Below, piece after piece: positions 1-11,023 of a DNA stretch of 64,000 nt. Position numbers and translations under genes: made by a program. The stretch is taken from assembly GCF_002264395.1 (NCBI RefSeq), contig NZ_NFVA01000021.1:1-64000 (forward strand). The letters are read 5' to 3'. A model generated the notes under the pieces. That model was not told the origin of the DNA. It worked only from the letters and a program-made list of their open reading frames with translations, and did not search any database. The DNA comes from Paenibacillus sp. VTT E-133291 (lineage in GTDB: Bacteria > Bacillota > Bacilli > Paenibacillales > Paenibacillaceae). Every line of letters starts with the position of its first letter. Positions within the stretch are counted from its first letter, which is position 1.

Positions 1-32
1 AGTTTCACTTTATACATTATCCTTATATTTTC

Positions 33-1976
<1,944 letters not shown>

Positions 1977-1990
1977 TTACTAAACGTAAG

Positions 1991-2239
1991 TTATATTTCG
2001 AGCAAAATTTTGGCTCTTTTTTTGAGAGTGGAGGAGGAAATGGGGGAGTAATACACGATATTTTTAGTTACGACAATAGATTTTGCTTCCTCTTCACCAA
2101 TCCGCTCAAGCTTCTTGTCCTGCTCAGAGTGAATGACGAATTGCTTAGACACCTTGGAAGATTTCTCAATCGAAATATCAAATATTGCAATTAACTCCGA
2201 AGAGCGAATAATCTTCTCCCCGCCCAAATGAATATACAT
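1991..2239 (-). CDS. remB: Extracellular matrix regulator RemB (YaaB, DUF370 family)
   Basis: Protein of 82 aa beginning MYIHLGGEKIIRSSELIAIFD, the N-terminus typical of the DUF370 family. In Bacillus subtilis the gene between recF and gyrB is yaaB/remB, linked to matrix gene control; the same position is kept here. The start at 2239 was chosen over an upstream in-frame ATG because GGAGGAAGATC immediately precedes it and the length then matches the family. Function is inferred from position and similarity only. Confidence 0.85.
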   Translation of the reverse strand: MYIHLGGEKIIRSSELIAIFDISIEKSSKVSKQFVIHSEQDKKLERIGEEEAKSIVVTKNIVYYSPISSSTLKKRAKILLEI

Positions 2240-2255
2240 GATCTTCCTCCGCTCT

Positions 2256-3374
2256 TTATAACTCCACTTTTCCATCATGAACATGATATAGGCTGGCGCC
2301 CTTTAATTTATCGGCATTCAGACCCTCAATCCCAGTAGCGGTAATGAATGTCTGTACCTTGCTTTGAAAGGTTTCAATAAGCTGGGTCTGTCGGTAAGGA
2401 TCAAGCTCGGATAAAACATCATCAAGAAGCAGCACAGGATATTCTCCGATTTCTTCATGGATCAGCTCGATTTCCGCCAGCTTGAGCGATAAAGCCGTTG
2501 TACGCTGCTGTCCCTGAGAACCGTAGACCTGAGCTTCCCTTCCGTTGATAAAAAAGGACAGGTCATCCCGATGGGGACCCGTCAGCGTCATGCCGCGCCT
2601 GATTTCTTGTTCTCTCGTTTGTGATAACTTTAACATAAAATTGTCTAATAAGACAGCTTCATCTTCCTCATCCCGATCGCCGAAAGAGGGGACATAGAGC
2701 AATTTCAGTTCTTCTCCGCCGTTCGTAATCCCCCGGTGTATGCTTTCAGCCCATATTTGCAGCTTCTTTATGAATTGTTTCCTTTTTTTTACGATTTTAA
2801 CACCGTGCTCCACAAGTTGAGCATCCCAGATTTCCAAAAGGTCTTTTCCCGCTGCCTCTTTTCCCCACAACTGCTTTAGCAAATTGCCCCTTTGTAAGAG
2901 GATTTTTTGATACTGCTGGAGGTGAAAGAGATAACTAGGCTGGACTTGGCCAATCTCCATATCGAGAAAACGCCGTCTGATCCCAGGTGTGCCTTTTACG
3001 ATCTCTAAATCTTCCGGTGCGAACATGACCACATTGAGTGATCCCACAAACTCACTAAGACGTCGTTGTTCTAAACCGTTAATCTTAGCTTTTTTACCTT
3101 TGGCAGATAGGGTGAGCTCTAGCTTGAGATCGCCGTACTTACGTTCTACCTCAGCAATGATCTGAGCAGCGTCTCCAGGGGCATCGAATGAGATAAGTTC
3201 GCGATCCTTCGAGGTGCGGTGGCTTTTGGTCATCGCCAGGACGAACAATGCCTCCATGAGGTTTGTTTTGCCTTGGGCGTTCTGACCCAGAATCAGATTC
3301 ACATCGCCCAGGCTCTCCAGACGCAGCAGCCCGTAATTTCGATAATGCTGCAGACCGATATTTTTAACAAACAC
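2256..3374 (-). CDS. recF: DNA replication/repair protein RecF
   Basis: SMC-like ABC ATPase of 372 aa that loads RecA at single-strand gaps. Seen: an N-terminal strand then Walker A GQNAQGKTN (about residues 30-38), ABC-type signature region YGSQGQQRT (about 285), and Walker B LLLDDVLSELD followed by the D-loop. Length is normal. It lies 20 bases downstream of rlbA and upstream of remB, the standard origin-region order. Confidence 0.97.
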   Translation of the reverse strand: MFVKNIGLQHYRNYGLLRLESLGDVNLILGQNAQGKTNLMEALFVLAMTKSHRTSKDRELISFDAPGDAAQIIAEVERKYGDLKLELTLSAKGKKAKINGLEQRRLSEFVGSLNVVMFAPEDLEIVKGTPGIRRRFLDMEIGQVQPSYLFHLQQYQKILLQRGNLLKQLWGKEAAGKDLLEIWDAQLVEHGVKIVKKRKQFIKKLQIWAESIHRGITNGGEELKLLYVPSFGDRDEEDEAVLLDNFMLKLSQTREQEIRRGMTLTGPHRDDLSFFINGREAQVYGSQGQQRTTALSLKLAEIELIHEEIGEYPVLLLDDVLSELDPYRQTQLIETFQSKVQTFITATGIEGLNADKLKGASLYHVHDGKVEL

Positions 3375-3394
3375 GAAATGGTTCCTCCCCTAGC

Positions 3395-3625
3395 CTACTC
3401 CTCTTTAACTCCTCCGCCTTCAACCTGAAATGTGCCGTTATCCTGCACTTCAATTTGATCACCCGGATAAAGCTTTCTTCCACGCCGTTCCTCTACTTCT
3501 CCGTTAACCAGCACATGTCCTTCTTGCAATAAAGCTTTAGCCATTCCACCTGTGGATACACAATCGGAAAGTTTCAGGAATTGATCTAGCTTGATATATC
3601 CACTGTGGATAAGTATTTTTTTCAT
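3395..3625 (-). CDS. rlbA: S4-domain RNA-binding protein RlbA/YaaA
   Basis: Small S4 protein of 76 aa (MKKILIHSGYIKLDQFLKLSD...), with the S4 RNA-binding fold spanning most of the sequence (IKLDQFLKLSDCVSTGGMAK, then ALLQEGHVLVNGEVEERRGRKLYPGD). The start at 3625 follows AAAGGATAAAAATC and removes a seven-residue extension that has no ribosome site. It sits between dnaN and recF as yaaA does in B. subtilis, where it is connected with ribosome assembly; that role is inferred here. Confidence 0.88.
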   Translation of the reverse strand: MKKILIHSGYIKLDQFLKLSDCVSTGGMAKALLQEGHVLVNGEVEERRGRKLYPGDQIEVQDNGTFQVEGGGVKEE

Positions 3626-3673
3626 GATTTTTATCCTTTCAGCCACTTATCCACATGTTCATGAATGTTGGCA

Positions 3674-4816
3674 TTAATTTGTTGTACGGTAAGGCAAAAT
3701 GATATACAAGCTATTGGTTTGATCGAGTGGCTTCAAAATGATCGGACTCATCATCCCTGTGAAGGCTATAACAAGCTGCTCACTCTCAATAACTTTTAGG
3801 ACATCGAGCATATATTTGGAGTTGAAAGATATTTTGAGTGGTTCACCTTTGAAATCAATGACTTCAAGTTCCTCACGAACTTTACCAAGCTCGGAAGAGC
3901 TAGAAGAAATTTCAATGCCGCCTTGATCAAGTGTCTGCATGCGCACAATATTCGTTTTTTCTTCACGGGACAGCAAATAAGCACGATCAATTGATTCACT
4001 TAATTTTTTTGTGTCCAAAGTTAGTTCTGTTTTGTAGGTTGTTGGAATAATTCTAGAAGTATCCGGATAAATTCCATCGAGGATCCGTGAATAGAACAGA
4101 ACTTTGTCGAGTTTAAAAAGAACTTGATTGTCCGCAACGACAATATCAACGAGCATATTTTGATCAGGGATAATTTTGCTTAGCTCATTAAGGGTTTTAC
4201 CAGCGATTACGATATTGGCAAATTGAACATTCTCCGTACCTTCTAGTCTTGCTGCTCTTGTAGCTAAGCGGTGACGGTCAGTCGCTGTAAACTTAAATTC
4301 ATTATCGGCCAGATTCCACAGTATACCTGTTAAAATCGGAGTTGTCTCTTGGGTAGAAATAGAAAAAGCAGTTTGTTTAATCATATTTTTCAGCAAATCA
4401 CCTGGTATAGAGATAGTTTCGTTCTCCTCAATACTCGGTAGCACCGGGAATTCTTCAGGGTCTAAACCTACAATCTGAATCTCAGTGGATCCAGAAGAAA
4501 TATATGTTTGGAATCCTTCTTTAACTTCCATGTGAATCTCTTTGGAGGGCAGCTTCTTAATAATCTCTACGAAAAATTTAGCGGGAAGAACAACACTTCC
4601 GGGCTGATCTATTTTCACGATCGTATGGCTGTCATTCTCTGCTGGAATAAACGATTGGATGGAAATATCGGTGTCGCTTGCAGTTAATGTGACGCCTTGA
4701 TGGCTAACTTCCAGCTTAATACCGGTCAGAATAGGGATGGTTGTTCTACTGGAGATTGCTTTGGATACGTGTTGAATGGATTCGTTGAGTTCATTTTTAA
4801 GAATGCTTATTTTCAT
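3674..4816 (-). CDS. dnaN: DNA polymerase III beta sliding clamp
   Basis: Ring-shaped processivity clamp of 380 aa, three clamp domains, normal length. Typical segments: the start MKISILKNELNESIQHVSKAI, the middle TATDRHRLA, and the C-terminal end YIILPYRTTN resembling the family's MPMR block. AGGAGTGAAATC precedes the ATG. The intergenic stretch to dnaA (4817-5014) holds the candidate unwinding site, so dnaN is read away from the origin core. Confidence 0.98.
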   Translation of the reverse strand: MKISILKNELNESIQHVSKAISSRTTIPILTGIKLEVSHQGVTLTASDTDISIQSFIPAENDSHTIVKIDQPGSVVLPAKFFVEIIKKLPSKEIHMEVKEGFQTYISSGSTEIQIVGLDPEEFPVLPSIEENETISIPGDLLKNMIKQTAFSISTQETTPILTGILWNLADNEFKFTATDRHRLATRAARLEGTENVQFANIVIAGKTLNELSKIIPDQNMLVDIVVADNQVLFKLDKVLFYSRILDGIYPDTSRIIPTTYKTELTLDTKKLSESIDRAYLLSREEKTNIVRMQTLDQGGIEISSSSSELGKVREELEVIDFKGEPLKISFNSKYMLDVLKVIESEQLVIAFTGMMSPIILKPLDQTNSLYIILPYRTTN

Positions 4817-4869
4817 GATTTCACTCCTAGCTGAAAAATTGGGAATTTCGTTGTATTTTGTTGCTCGTT

Positions 4870-4945
4870 ATTACGCGTCTTTACATGATGAATTATTATA
4901 GTTATTTAATAGTATTAGTAGTAGGGGCGTCTAATATGTGGATAA
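4870..4945. other. Origin unwinding site: DnaA box plus DnaA-trio run
   Basis: Between dnaA and dnaN. A perfect DnaA box (TGTGGATAA, 4937-4945) is followed on the minus strand by a GC-rich spacer and then, at 4907-4924, six consecutive triplets read on the minus strand as CTA CTA CTA ATA CTA TTA. Very AT-rich DNA lies beyond (about 4870-4906). This matches the basal unwinding system described for B. subtilis oriC, where DnaA loads from the box onto DnaA-trios to open the AT-rich tract. Strand separation here is inferred. Confidence 0.8.
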
Positions 4946-5014
4946 CCCTATCAAATAGCATAAAATTAAGCCTACCCACATGTGTATAGATTGTGTATAG
5001 GCTCTTTGTTCCTC

Positions 5015-6361
5015 TTAGGAAGGATTTTTAATTTTCTCCGCAAGATTATTTACCACTTTGTACAACTCCTGATCGACCTTTAATGACTGTGTAATTTTAT
5101 CATGCGCGTGAATTACGGTCGTATGGTCACGTCCTCCGAACGCCTCACCAATCTTAGGCAGCGAATAATCCGTTAGTTCACGGGAGAGATACATTGCGAT
5201 TTGACGTGGAAACGCTACGGCTTTTGTACGTTTTCGTGCTTTGAAGTCTTCAAGGCGCAAATTGTAGTATTCACCGACTTTTTGCTGAATATCAGCGATG
5301 GTAATCATTTTTGGGCGGCTGGAAGGAATGATATCCTTGAGTGCTTCAGCTGCCAAATGTGTGGTTACATCCTGGTTGGTTAGCGAAGAGTAAGCAACAA
5401 CCCGGATTAATGCACCCTCAAGCTCACGAATATTGGTATCAATCTGATTAGCAATATACATCATGGCCTCATTAGGGATATCAAGGTTCTCTGCCTTCGC
5501 CTTTTTGCGCAAAATCGCAATTCGGGTTTCTAGATCGGGTGGTTGAATATCCGTAATCAAGCCCCACTCGAACCGTGAACGCAGCCGTTCTTCCAGTGTG
5601 GGAATTTCCTTTGGCGGTCGGTCGCTGGAGATGATAATTTGCTTGCGTTCTTCGTGGAGCGCATTGAACGTATGAAAAAATTCCTCCTGCGTGGACTCTT
5701 TTCCGGCGAGGAATTGAATATCGTCAATAAGCAAAATGTCAACGTTACGATACTTATTGCGGAAGCTTTCACCGCGGTTATCACGGATCGAATTGATAAA
5801 TTCATTCGTGAATTTCTCTGATGAGATGTAAATAACCTTGTTATTCGGGTTATGTTCTAGAACATAGTGCCCAATGGCATGCATTAAATGGGTTTTGCCC
5901 AGACCTACACCACCATATAAAAACAAGGGATTGTATGCTTTGGCCGGCGCTTCGGCTACTGCCAGTGAGGCTGCATGCGCAAAACGGTTGCCGGAGCCGA
6001 TTACAAAAGTGTCAAAAGTGTACTTTGGATTGAGGAGATGCGTTTGCGCTTCTTCTCGTGATACTACGGGAGTGGGGGCGGATTGTTGAACCACAAGCTC
6101 AGGTGGCTTGCTTTCTTCAATCACGAATTTTACATCCACTTGTTTCCCAGTGACTTCGTAGACCGTTGCTCCTACTAGTTTGGTGTAGCGACTTTCCAGC
6201 CATTCTACTGCGAACGTTGTAGGTGCCGAGATAATGAGAACCTGGGAGTTGAAGGTTATCGCTTTAGTAGCCTTAAACCAGGTATCAAAGCTCGGCTTGC
6301 TTAATTTGGTTTGAATAATCGATAAAATTTGCTGCCATAATTCGGAAGTATGGCTGTCCAC
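5015..6361 (-). CDS. dnaA: Chromosomal replication initiator DnaA
   Basis: AAA+ initiator, 448 aa. Domain I is at residues 1-85, a variable linker follows, then AAA+ with Walker [10 protein letters not shown] and Walker [12 protein letters not shown], and the C-terminal DNA-binding domain carries the DnaA signature [15 protein letters not shown]. The start codon is GTG at 6361, with AAGGAG nine bases upstream. DnaA boxes lie on both sides of the gene, so autoregulation is likely. Confidence 0.99.
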   Translation of the reverse strand: MDSHTSELWQQILSIIQTKLSKPSFDTWFKATKAITFNSQVLIISAPTTFAVEWLESRYTKLVGATVYEVTGKQVDVKFVIEESKPPELVVQQSAPTPVVSREEAQTHLLNPKYTFDTFVIGSGNRFAHAASLAVAEAPAKAYNPLFLYGGVGLGKTHLMHAIGHYVLEHNPNNKVIYISSEKFTNEFINSIRDNRGESFRNKYRNVDILLIDDIQFLAGKESTQEEFFHTFNALHEERKQIIISSDRPPKEIPTLEERLRSRFEWGLITDIQPPDLETRIAILRKKAKAENLDIPNEAMMYIANQIDTNIRELEGALIRVVAYSSLTNQDVTTHLAAEALKDIIPSSRPKMITIADIQQKVGEYYNLRLEDFKARKRTKAVAFPRQIAMYLSRELTDYSLPKIGEAFGGRDHTTVIHAHDKITQSLKVDQELYKVVNNLAEKIKNPS

Positions 6362-6443
6362 AGACTGTCACTCCTTTAAATCTTCCAAATGTGGCATCAG
6401 CCATGAAGTGGAAATGTCGAAGAAAATAGGTTGGTGCTGATAT

Positions 6444-6827
6444 TTATCCCCAGTAGGCAATATGAAGAGACAAAAAAATATGGATAAATTTGATTTGTTC
6501 ACAACTTTATCCACAGCTTGTTGATAATTAAGAGAACAAACAAATCTATTCACATTCAAAAGTAATACCATCATAGCAAAACGCCCCTTATTTTTCAATG
6601 AGCAGGGCTATTTTATCCACAAATTCAAGCACTTGTGTACAATTATTAGGAACACCACTACATATTGTTGATAATTTGTTTACGGTTCGACACTTTACGC
6701 CAAAGCTTCGATAATTTTATACACAGGTTGTGCTCATCTGTGAGTAGTCGACTTTATTTTTTGATCACAGGTGGATAACTGTCATATCTTGTGGATTACT
6801 TTTTTTTCTAATGGGAGTTGTGGACAA
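6444..6827. other. oriC DnaA-box cluster upstream of dnaA
   Basis: The 674-base gap between dnaA and rpmH holds two perfect DnaA boxes (6507-6515, 6613-6621) and at least eight with one mismatch: 6444-6452, 6479-6487, 6519-6527, 6666-6674, 6717-6725, 6770-6778, 6790-6798, 6819-6827. Orientation changes within the cluster: the two perfect boxes read TTATCCACA on the plus strand, and the last three read on the minus strand. The location corresponds to the upstream half of the bipartite B. subtilis origin. No gene is seen; the leftward dnaA promoter must lie here but was not pinned down. Confidence 0.85.
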
Positions 6828-6867
6828 GCAGCTTAAATTAGAGGGAGGCTCTGGAGCCAGCAGTAGG

Positions 6868-6896
6868 TTGACTTTTGCGCATAAAATATGTTTAAA
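6868..6896 (+). promoter_or_regulatory. Candidate sigma-A promoter of rpmH
   Basis: TTGACT (6868-6873), 17-base spacer, TTTAAA (6891-6896); an 18-base spacer would give TTAAAT. This leaves an untranslated leader of roughly 130 bases before rpmH. Assigned from sequence similarity only. Confidence 0.4.
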
Positions 6897-7035
6897 TATA
6901 TAAAGGTGTTTTCTGTAAGGATATGTCTCGATAATTAATTGATGATTCATGTAGATACTGTCCCTACTATAAGGACGGCTTAGACCGTTTCTGCTTATAT
7001 GACAGTAATTAAGTTCCTGTAAGGGAGGTGCAATT

Positions 7036-7170
7036 ATGAGACCGACATTTAGACCAAATGTGAGCAAACGTAAGAAGGTTCACGGTTTCCGTAAAAGAAT
7101 GAGCACGAAAAACGGCCGTAAAGTGCTGGCAGCTCGCCGCTTGAAAGGCAGAAAAGTTTTGAGTGCGTAA
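7036..7170 (+). CDS. rpmH: 50S ribosomal protein L34
   Basis: Translated directly from the sequence: 44 residues beginning [19 protein letters not shown] and ending [11 protein letters not shown], a textbook L34 that is very rich in Arg and Lys. Start ATG at 7036 with a strong AGGGAGGTG site seven bases upstream. It is the first rightward gene after the origin, followed by a terminator and then rnpA, the conserved rpmH-rnpA order. Confidence 0.98.
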   Translation: MRPTFRPNVSKRKKVHGFRKRMSTKNGRKVLAARRLKGRKVLSA

Positions 7171-7185
7171 GTTAGGCCACTAAGG

Positions 7186-7208
7186 GACCACTCCGGTGGT
7201 CTTTTTTT
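7186..7208 (+). terminator. Terminator after rpmH
   Basis: Stem GACCAC/GTGGTC with loop TCCG (7186-7201) followed by seven T residues. Confidence 0.85.
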
Positions 7209-7461
7209 ACTGCTTTTTATTATTTTTTGCTCTGCAAACGACTAGGATCTCGCTTAATGCGCTAGCTACACTTTGCGGGGCTATTTAACGTATATACAGA
7301 ATTATTTTGTGAGAAGTTGAGAATATTTTTCTTTCTATAATATAGAAGGGAAATTCCAGCGTTGTAGTCGCGGTCGTTTATAGCGACATCCAAATGACTA
7401 TACTATTAGAAGAAAAAAATTCGGAAGGATACTTTTAACCGGATTTATGAAGGAGATTCCC

Positions 7462-7812
7462 GTGCACAAAAAGTTACGATTACGAAACCGTGCCGACTTC
7501 AGTCGTGTATACCGCCATGGGAAGTCTTTTGCGAATCATCAATTTGTAGTGTATTGGTTTAGCAAAAAAGAGGTAGAGCGTTTTAGAGTTGGGGTATCGG
7601 TCAGTAAGAAGGTTGGAAACGCGGTTGTCCGTAACCGAATGAGAAGATTGGTGAAGGAAATCGTTCGTCATCATGAACCTGAAATCGCAGGTGGACTCGA
7701 TATGGTGTTTATCGTAAGAAAAGGAGCACTTTCCATGGAATACGCAGAGCTCGAAAAAAGCGTGCTGCATGTACTGCGCAAAGCCAAGCTACTCAAGGCT
7801 TCCCGCAAATAA
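7462..7812 (+). CDS. rnpA: Ribonuclease P protein component
   Basis: Protein subunit of RNase P, 116 aa, which assists the RNA subunit in maturing tRNA 5' ends. Seen: N-terminal KKLRLRNRADFSRVYRHGKSF, the conserved RNR box KKVGNAVVRNRMRRLVKE (about residues 50-67), and family-typical length. The GTG at 7462 is preferred to an ATG 15 bases upstream, because AAGGAG lies six bases before the GTG and overlaps that ATG. A short hairpin (arms GTCGC/GCGAC) sits in the leader near 7366-7386. Confidence 0.96.
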   Translation: MHKKLRLRNRADFSRVYRHGKSFANHQFVVYWFSKKEVERFRVGVSVSKKVGNAVVRNRMRRLVKEIVRHHEPEIAGGLDMVFIVRKGALSMEYAELEKSVLHVLRKAKLLKASRK

Positions 7813-7898
7813 AGGACGCATAAGAGGCTTGTTTATTTGTATTCATAATTATGGTATGATTTACGGTGGAATGGAATGTTCAAGAGAGGGGTTTTGAA

Positions 7899-8768
7899 GT
7901 GTCTCTAATGAAGACTAGACGGGGAAAATGGTTTCTCCTCATCACAGTGATGGTGTTGTCGTTAGCTGTTCTGTCGGGATGCGCTCCGTCAGCTGCTGTT
8001 ACGCACACTACGGAGGATTTAAAGAATGGAGGCTTCTGGCAAAGTAATGTAGTGTATTATTTCGCCATTGCCTTGGACAAGTTTGCTGATTGGTTTAACG
8101 GAGAATATGGTTTAGCCGTACTTGTGATGGTTATTATTGTCCGCACGTTGATTCTTCCGCTTACGATTAAACAGGTGAAGAGCTCGCGGGCAATGCAAGC
8201 CATTCAACCGGAACTCCAAAAGATCCAGAAAAAATATAAAGACACACCTGAAAAGGTGCAGCAAGAAACGATGCGTTTGTTCCAAGAGAATAAGGTTAAT
8301 CCAATGGCGGGTTGTTTACCGCTGATCGTACAAATGCCTATCTTTATCGCTCTCTACAACTCGATCTACTATAATCCACATCTACGGGAGCACTCCTTCT
8401 TATGGCTGGAGCTAGGTAAGCCGGATCATCTGTTTATCTTACCGGTGCTAGCAGCATTAACAACATTTATACAAACCAGAATGATGACTAAAATGAACCC
8501 GATGCAACAACAAGGGCCAATGCAGTTCATGATGATGATTTATCCAGTTCTGATTTTCGTTATGTCCTACAACTTCCCAGCAGCATTGCCGCTGTACTGG
8601 GTATACAGTAACATTTACACTATTGTTCAGAACTATTTCTTATATCGCAACAATGATAAACACAAATTGGCAATCGCAAGTGCTGTGAAAAGTACAGATG
8701 ACTCAAGCCCTGCTCCGAAGAGCAAAAGCGGCAACAAGTCATCGAAGGGAGCCAAAAAGTCAAAATGA
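7899..8768 (+). CDS. yidC: Membrane protein insertase YidC (SpoIIIJ/OxaA type)
   Basis: Insertase of 289 aa. Seen: lipoprotein signal with lipobox LSGC, a positively charged hydrophilic loop (QVKSSRAMQAIQPELQKIQKKYKD), and five predicted membrane segments ending with a basic tail (KSKSGNKSSKGAKKSK). Gram-positive YidC proteins are usually lipoproteins. The GTG at 7899 was chosen because GAGAGGGG lies seven bases upstream; the upstream GTG at 7866 and the ATG at 7908 have poorer sites. Its stop overlaps the khpB start. Confidence 0.95.
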   Translation: MSLMKTRRGKWFLLITVMVLSLAVLSGCAPSAAVTHTTEDLKNGGFWQSNVVYYFAIALDKFADWFNGEYGLAVLVMVIIVRTLILPLTIKQVKSSRAMQAIQPELQKIQKKYKDTPEKVQQETMRLFQENKVNPMAGCLPLIVQMPIFIALYNSIYYNPHLREHSFLWLELGKPDHLFILPVLAALTTFIQTRMMTKMNPMQQQGPMQFMMMIYPVLIFVMSYNFPAALPLYWVYSNIYTIVQNYFLYRNNDKHKLAIASAVKSTDDSSPAPKSKSGNKSSKGAKKSK

Positions 8769-9499
8769 GCAAAGTCGTCGCAACAGGGAAAACCATTGAA
8801 GAAGCTGTAGAACGGGGACTAACCCAGCTTGGAGTTCAAAAGGACCGGGTAACGGTCAACGTACTTGAGCAGCCATCAAGAGGATTCCTGGGATTGATCG
8901 GTGCGAAAGGTGCCAAGGTTGAGTTAACCTTGATAGCCGAAGCCGCACCGGCATCAGCGGCGAGTGCTCCGTCACTGCCTCAGCAGTCAACCAGAGAGAG
9001 CAAACAGGAGGCTAACGGCGGTGTGCCACGCCAAGATTCCGGACAACCGGTGGAGGAAGCTTACCAAGAAGCCGTTCATTTCATTGTGGATGTCGCTAAG
9101 AGCATGGGGCTCGAAGTGGAAGTAGAAATCGTCCACACCAAGGAATCCACGATTCTGCAGATATCAGGTCCAGATTTGGGACTGTTGATTGGTAGAAGAG
9201 GACAAACTCTCGATGCTCTGCAGTATTTGGCTAATATCGTAGCTAATCGTTACTCCGACAGTTTTATACGGCTTGTGCTAGATGCGGAGAACTTCCGTGA
9301 GCGGCGTAAAAAAACTCTCGAAGAGCTGGCTGATCGTTTAGCCAGTCGTGTCATTCGGACTCGTAAAGAGGTAGTACTGGAACCGATGTCACCTCAGGAG
9401 CGGAAAATTATTCACTCCAGATTACAGGATCATCGGCAAGTGAATACCCTTAGTAAGGGCGAAGAGCCAAATCGCCGCGTCGTTATAACTTTGAAGTAA
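8765..9499 (+). CDS. khpB: RNA-binding protein KhpB (Jag)
   Basis: Cytosolic RNA-binding protein, 244 aa: Jag N-terminal domain (about 1-50), low-complexity Ala/Ser/Gln linker (about 60-95), KH domain with LIGRRGQTLDALQYLANIVAN (about 140-160), and C-terminal R3H domain (RKIIHSRLQDHRQVNTLSKGEEPNRRVVI). ATGA overlap with yidC suggests translational coupling, the usual yidC-jag pairing. In other Gram-positives KhpB works with KhpA in RNA binding and cell elongation; that is inferred here. Confidence 0.94.
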   Translation: MSKVVATGKTIEEAVERGLTQLGVQKDRVTVNVLEQPSRGFLGLIGAKGAKVELTLIAEAAPASAASAPSLPQQSTRESKQEANGGVPRQDSGQPVEEAYQEAVHFIVDVAKSMGLEVEVEIVHTKESTILQISGPDLGLLIGRRGQTLDALQYLANIVANRYSDSFIRLVLDAENFRERRKKTLEELADRLASRVIRTRKEVVLEPMSPQERKIIHSRLQDHRQVNTLSKGEEPNRRVVITLK

Positions 9500-9511
9500 A
9501 GACTATATGAT

Positions 9512-9552
9512 GCAATGACTCCTTGACCAATGTAAGGGGTCATTGCTTTTTT
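9512..9552 (+). terminator. Terminator after khpB
   Basis: Thirteen-base-pair stem (9512-9524 with 9534-9546, one G-T pair), nine-base loop, then a T run. It ends the rnpA-yidC-khpB group. Confidence 0.88.
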
Positions 9553-9607
9553 AAAAATATAAGACCGTTTATAATCAAAAAATACAGGTTTTGGGGTGAA
9601 AAACAGC

Positions 9608-10984
9608 ATGCTTAGTGACACCATTGCTGCCGTATCAACGGCATTAGGCGAGGGAGGAATTGCTATTATTCGGGTAAGTGGCCCACAGGCTATTTCCCAA
9701 GTGGCTCCTTTGTTTCGTAGCCGAGTTCCGTTAACTGAAGCGGAATCGCATACCGTTCATTATGGGCATATCGTTAGTCCGGATAACGGGGAGAAGCTGG
9801 AAGAAGTACTTGTAACCGTAATGAAGGGCCCACGTTCTTTTACTACTGAGGATGTAGTAGAGATCAGTGCTCATGGTGGTGTAATTTCTGTAAGAAGGGT
9901 GATGGATTTACTTCTTCAGCAGGAGATAAGGTTAGCCGAGCCGGGTGAGTTCACCAAGCGTGCTTTCTTGGGTGGACGTATAGATTTATCACAGGCTGAG
10001 GCGGTTATTGATCTCATTCGCTCGAAGTCGGATCGCGCGTTTTCGGTGGCTTTAAAGCAGGTCAGTGGATCCTTGTCGGATCGAATTCATGCTTTGCGTC
10101 ATACACTTATTGAGATGCTGGCTCATATCGAAGTGAATATAGATTATCCAGAGCACGATGTAGAATCCATGACAGCTGAATTTATTAAAGATAAAAGCAG
10201 TGAAGTGATGGAAGGAATCACAAAGCTTCTTAAGACTTCTAATGAAGGAAAAATTCTTCGTGAGGGGATAACGACAGCTATAGTTGGTCGTCCCAATGTT
10301 GGTAAATCTTCATTATTAAACGCGTTAGCACGTGATAACAAAGCGATTGTAACAGATATTCCTGGAACAACACGTGATGTCATCGAAGAATATATAACGA
10401 TAAACAACATTCCGCTTAAGTTGCTTGATACGGCGGGAATTCGTGAAACGATGGATGTAGTCGAGAAGATTGGCGTAGAACGTTCCAAGGCGGCAGTTAG
10501 TGATGCGGATCTGATTCTACTTGTGTTAAATGCTAACGAAGAGCTGCATGAGGACGAATTGGCATTGATGGAACAAATCCACGGTAGACAATGCCTAGTG
10601 ATCATGAATAAAATGGACTTACCACCCAAACTGGATAAGGATAAGTTGCTCTCGTACTTTGAGGAGTCCAACATCGTACCGATGTCCGTTCTGGAAGAGG
10701 AAGGTCTAGACAAACTTGAAGATGCCATTTCGACACTCTTTTTTGGTGGAAAGCTGGAATCGGGTGACTTGACATATGTAAGTAATGTGAGACATATTGC
10801 CTTGCTCAAAAAAGCTTATAAATCGCTACAAGATTCATACGATGCGGCGGAACAGTATATACCGATTGATATGATTCAAATCGATGTACGGCTAGCATGG
10901 GAACAGCTGGGTGAAATTATTGGTGATACAGCAGCGGACTCGTTGTTAGACCAAATATTCTCGCAATTTTGTTTAGGAAAATAA
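9608..10984 (+). CDS. mnmE: tRNA uridine-5-carboxymethylaminomethyl GTPase MnmE
   Basis: GTPase that works with MnmG to modify U34 of several tRNAs, 458 aa. Seen: N-terminal tetrahydrofolate-binding domain (LSDTIAAVSTALGEGGIAIIRVSG), G domain with VGRPNVGKSS (P-loop), DIPGTTRD, DTAGIRE and NKMD, and the terminal CLGK motif carrying the essential Cys. ATG 9608 was preferred to GTG 9596, since GGGGTG lies nine bases upstream and homologues start this way. Confidence 0.97.
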   Translation: MLSDTIAAVSTALGEGGIAIIRVSGPQAISQVAPLFRSRVPLTEAESHTVHYGHIVSPDNGEKLEEVLVTVMKGPRSFTTEDVVEISAHGGVISVRRVMDLLLQQEIRLAEPGEFTKRAFLGGRIDLSQAEAVIDLIRSKSDRAFSVALKQVSGSLSDRIHALRHTLIEMLAHIEVNIDYPEHDVESMTAEFIKDKSSEVMEGITKLLKTSNEGKILREGITTAIVGRPNVGKSSLLNALARDNKAIVTDIPGTTRDVIEEYITINNIPLKLLDTAGIRETMDVVEKIGVERSKAAVSDADLILLVLNANEELHEDELALMEQIHGRQCLVIMNKMDLPPKLDKDKLLSYFEESNIVPMSVLEEEGLDKLEDAISTLFFGGKLESGDLTYVSNVRHIALLKKAYKSLQDSYDAAEQYIPIDMIQIDVRLAWEQLGEIIGDTAADSLLDQIFSQFCLGK

Positions 10985-11023
10985 GCTTTACATTTTAATA
11001 TAACAATTAGGGGGAAACAGGAC

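Noticed and set aside
10144-10809. 221-codon leftward frame inside mnmE
   Set aside because: Ser-rich shadow translation opposite an intact mnmE; no family resemblance and no ribosome site.
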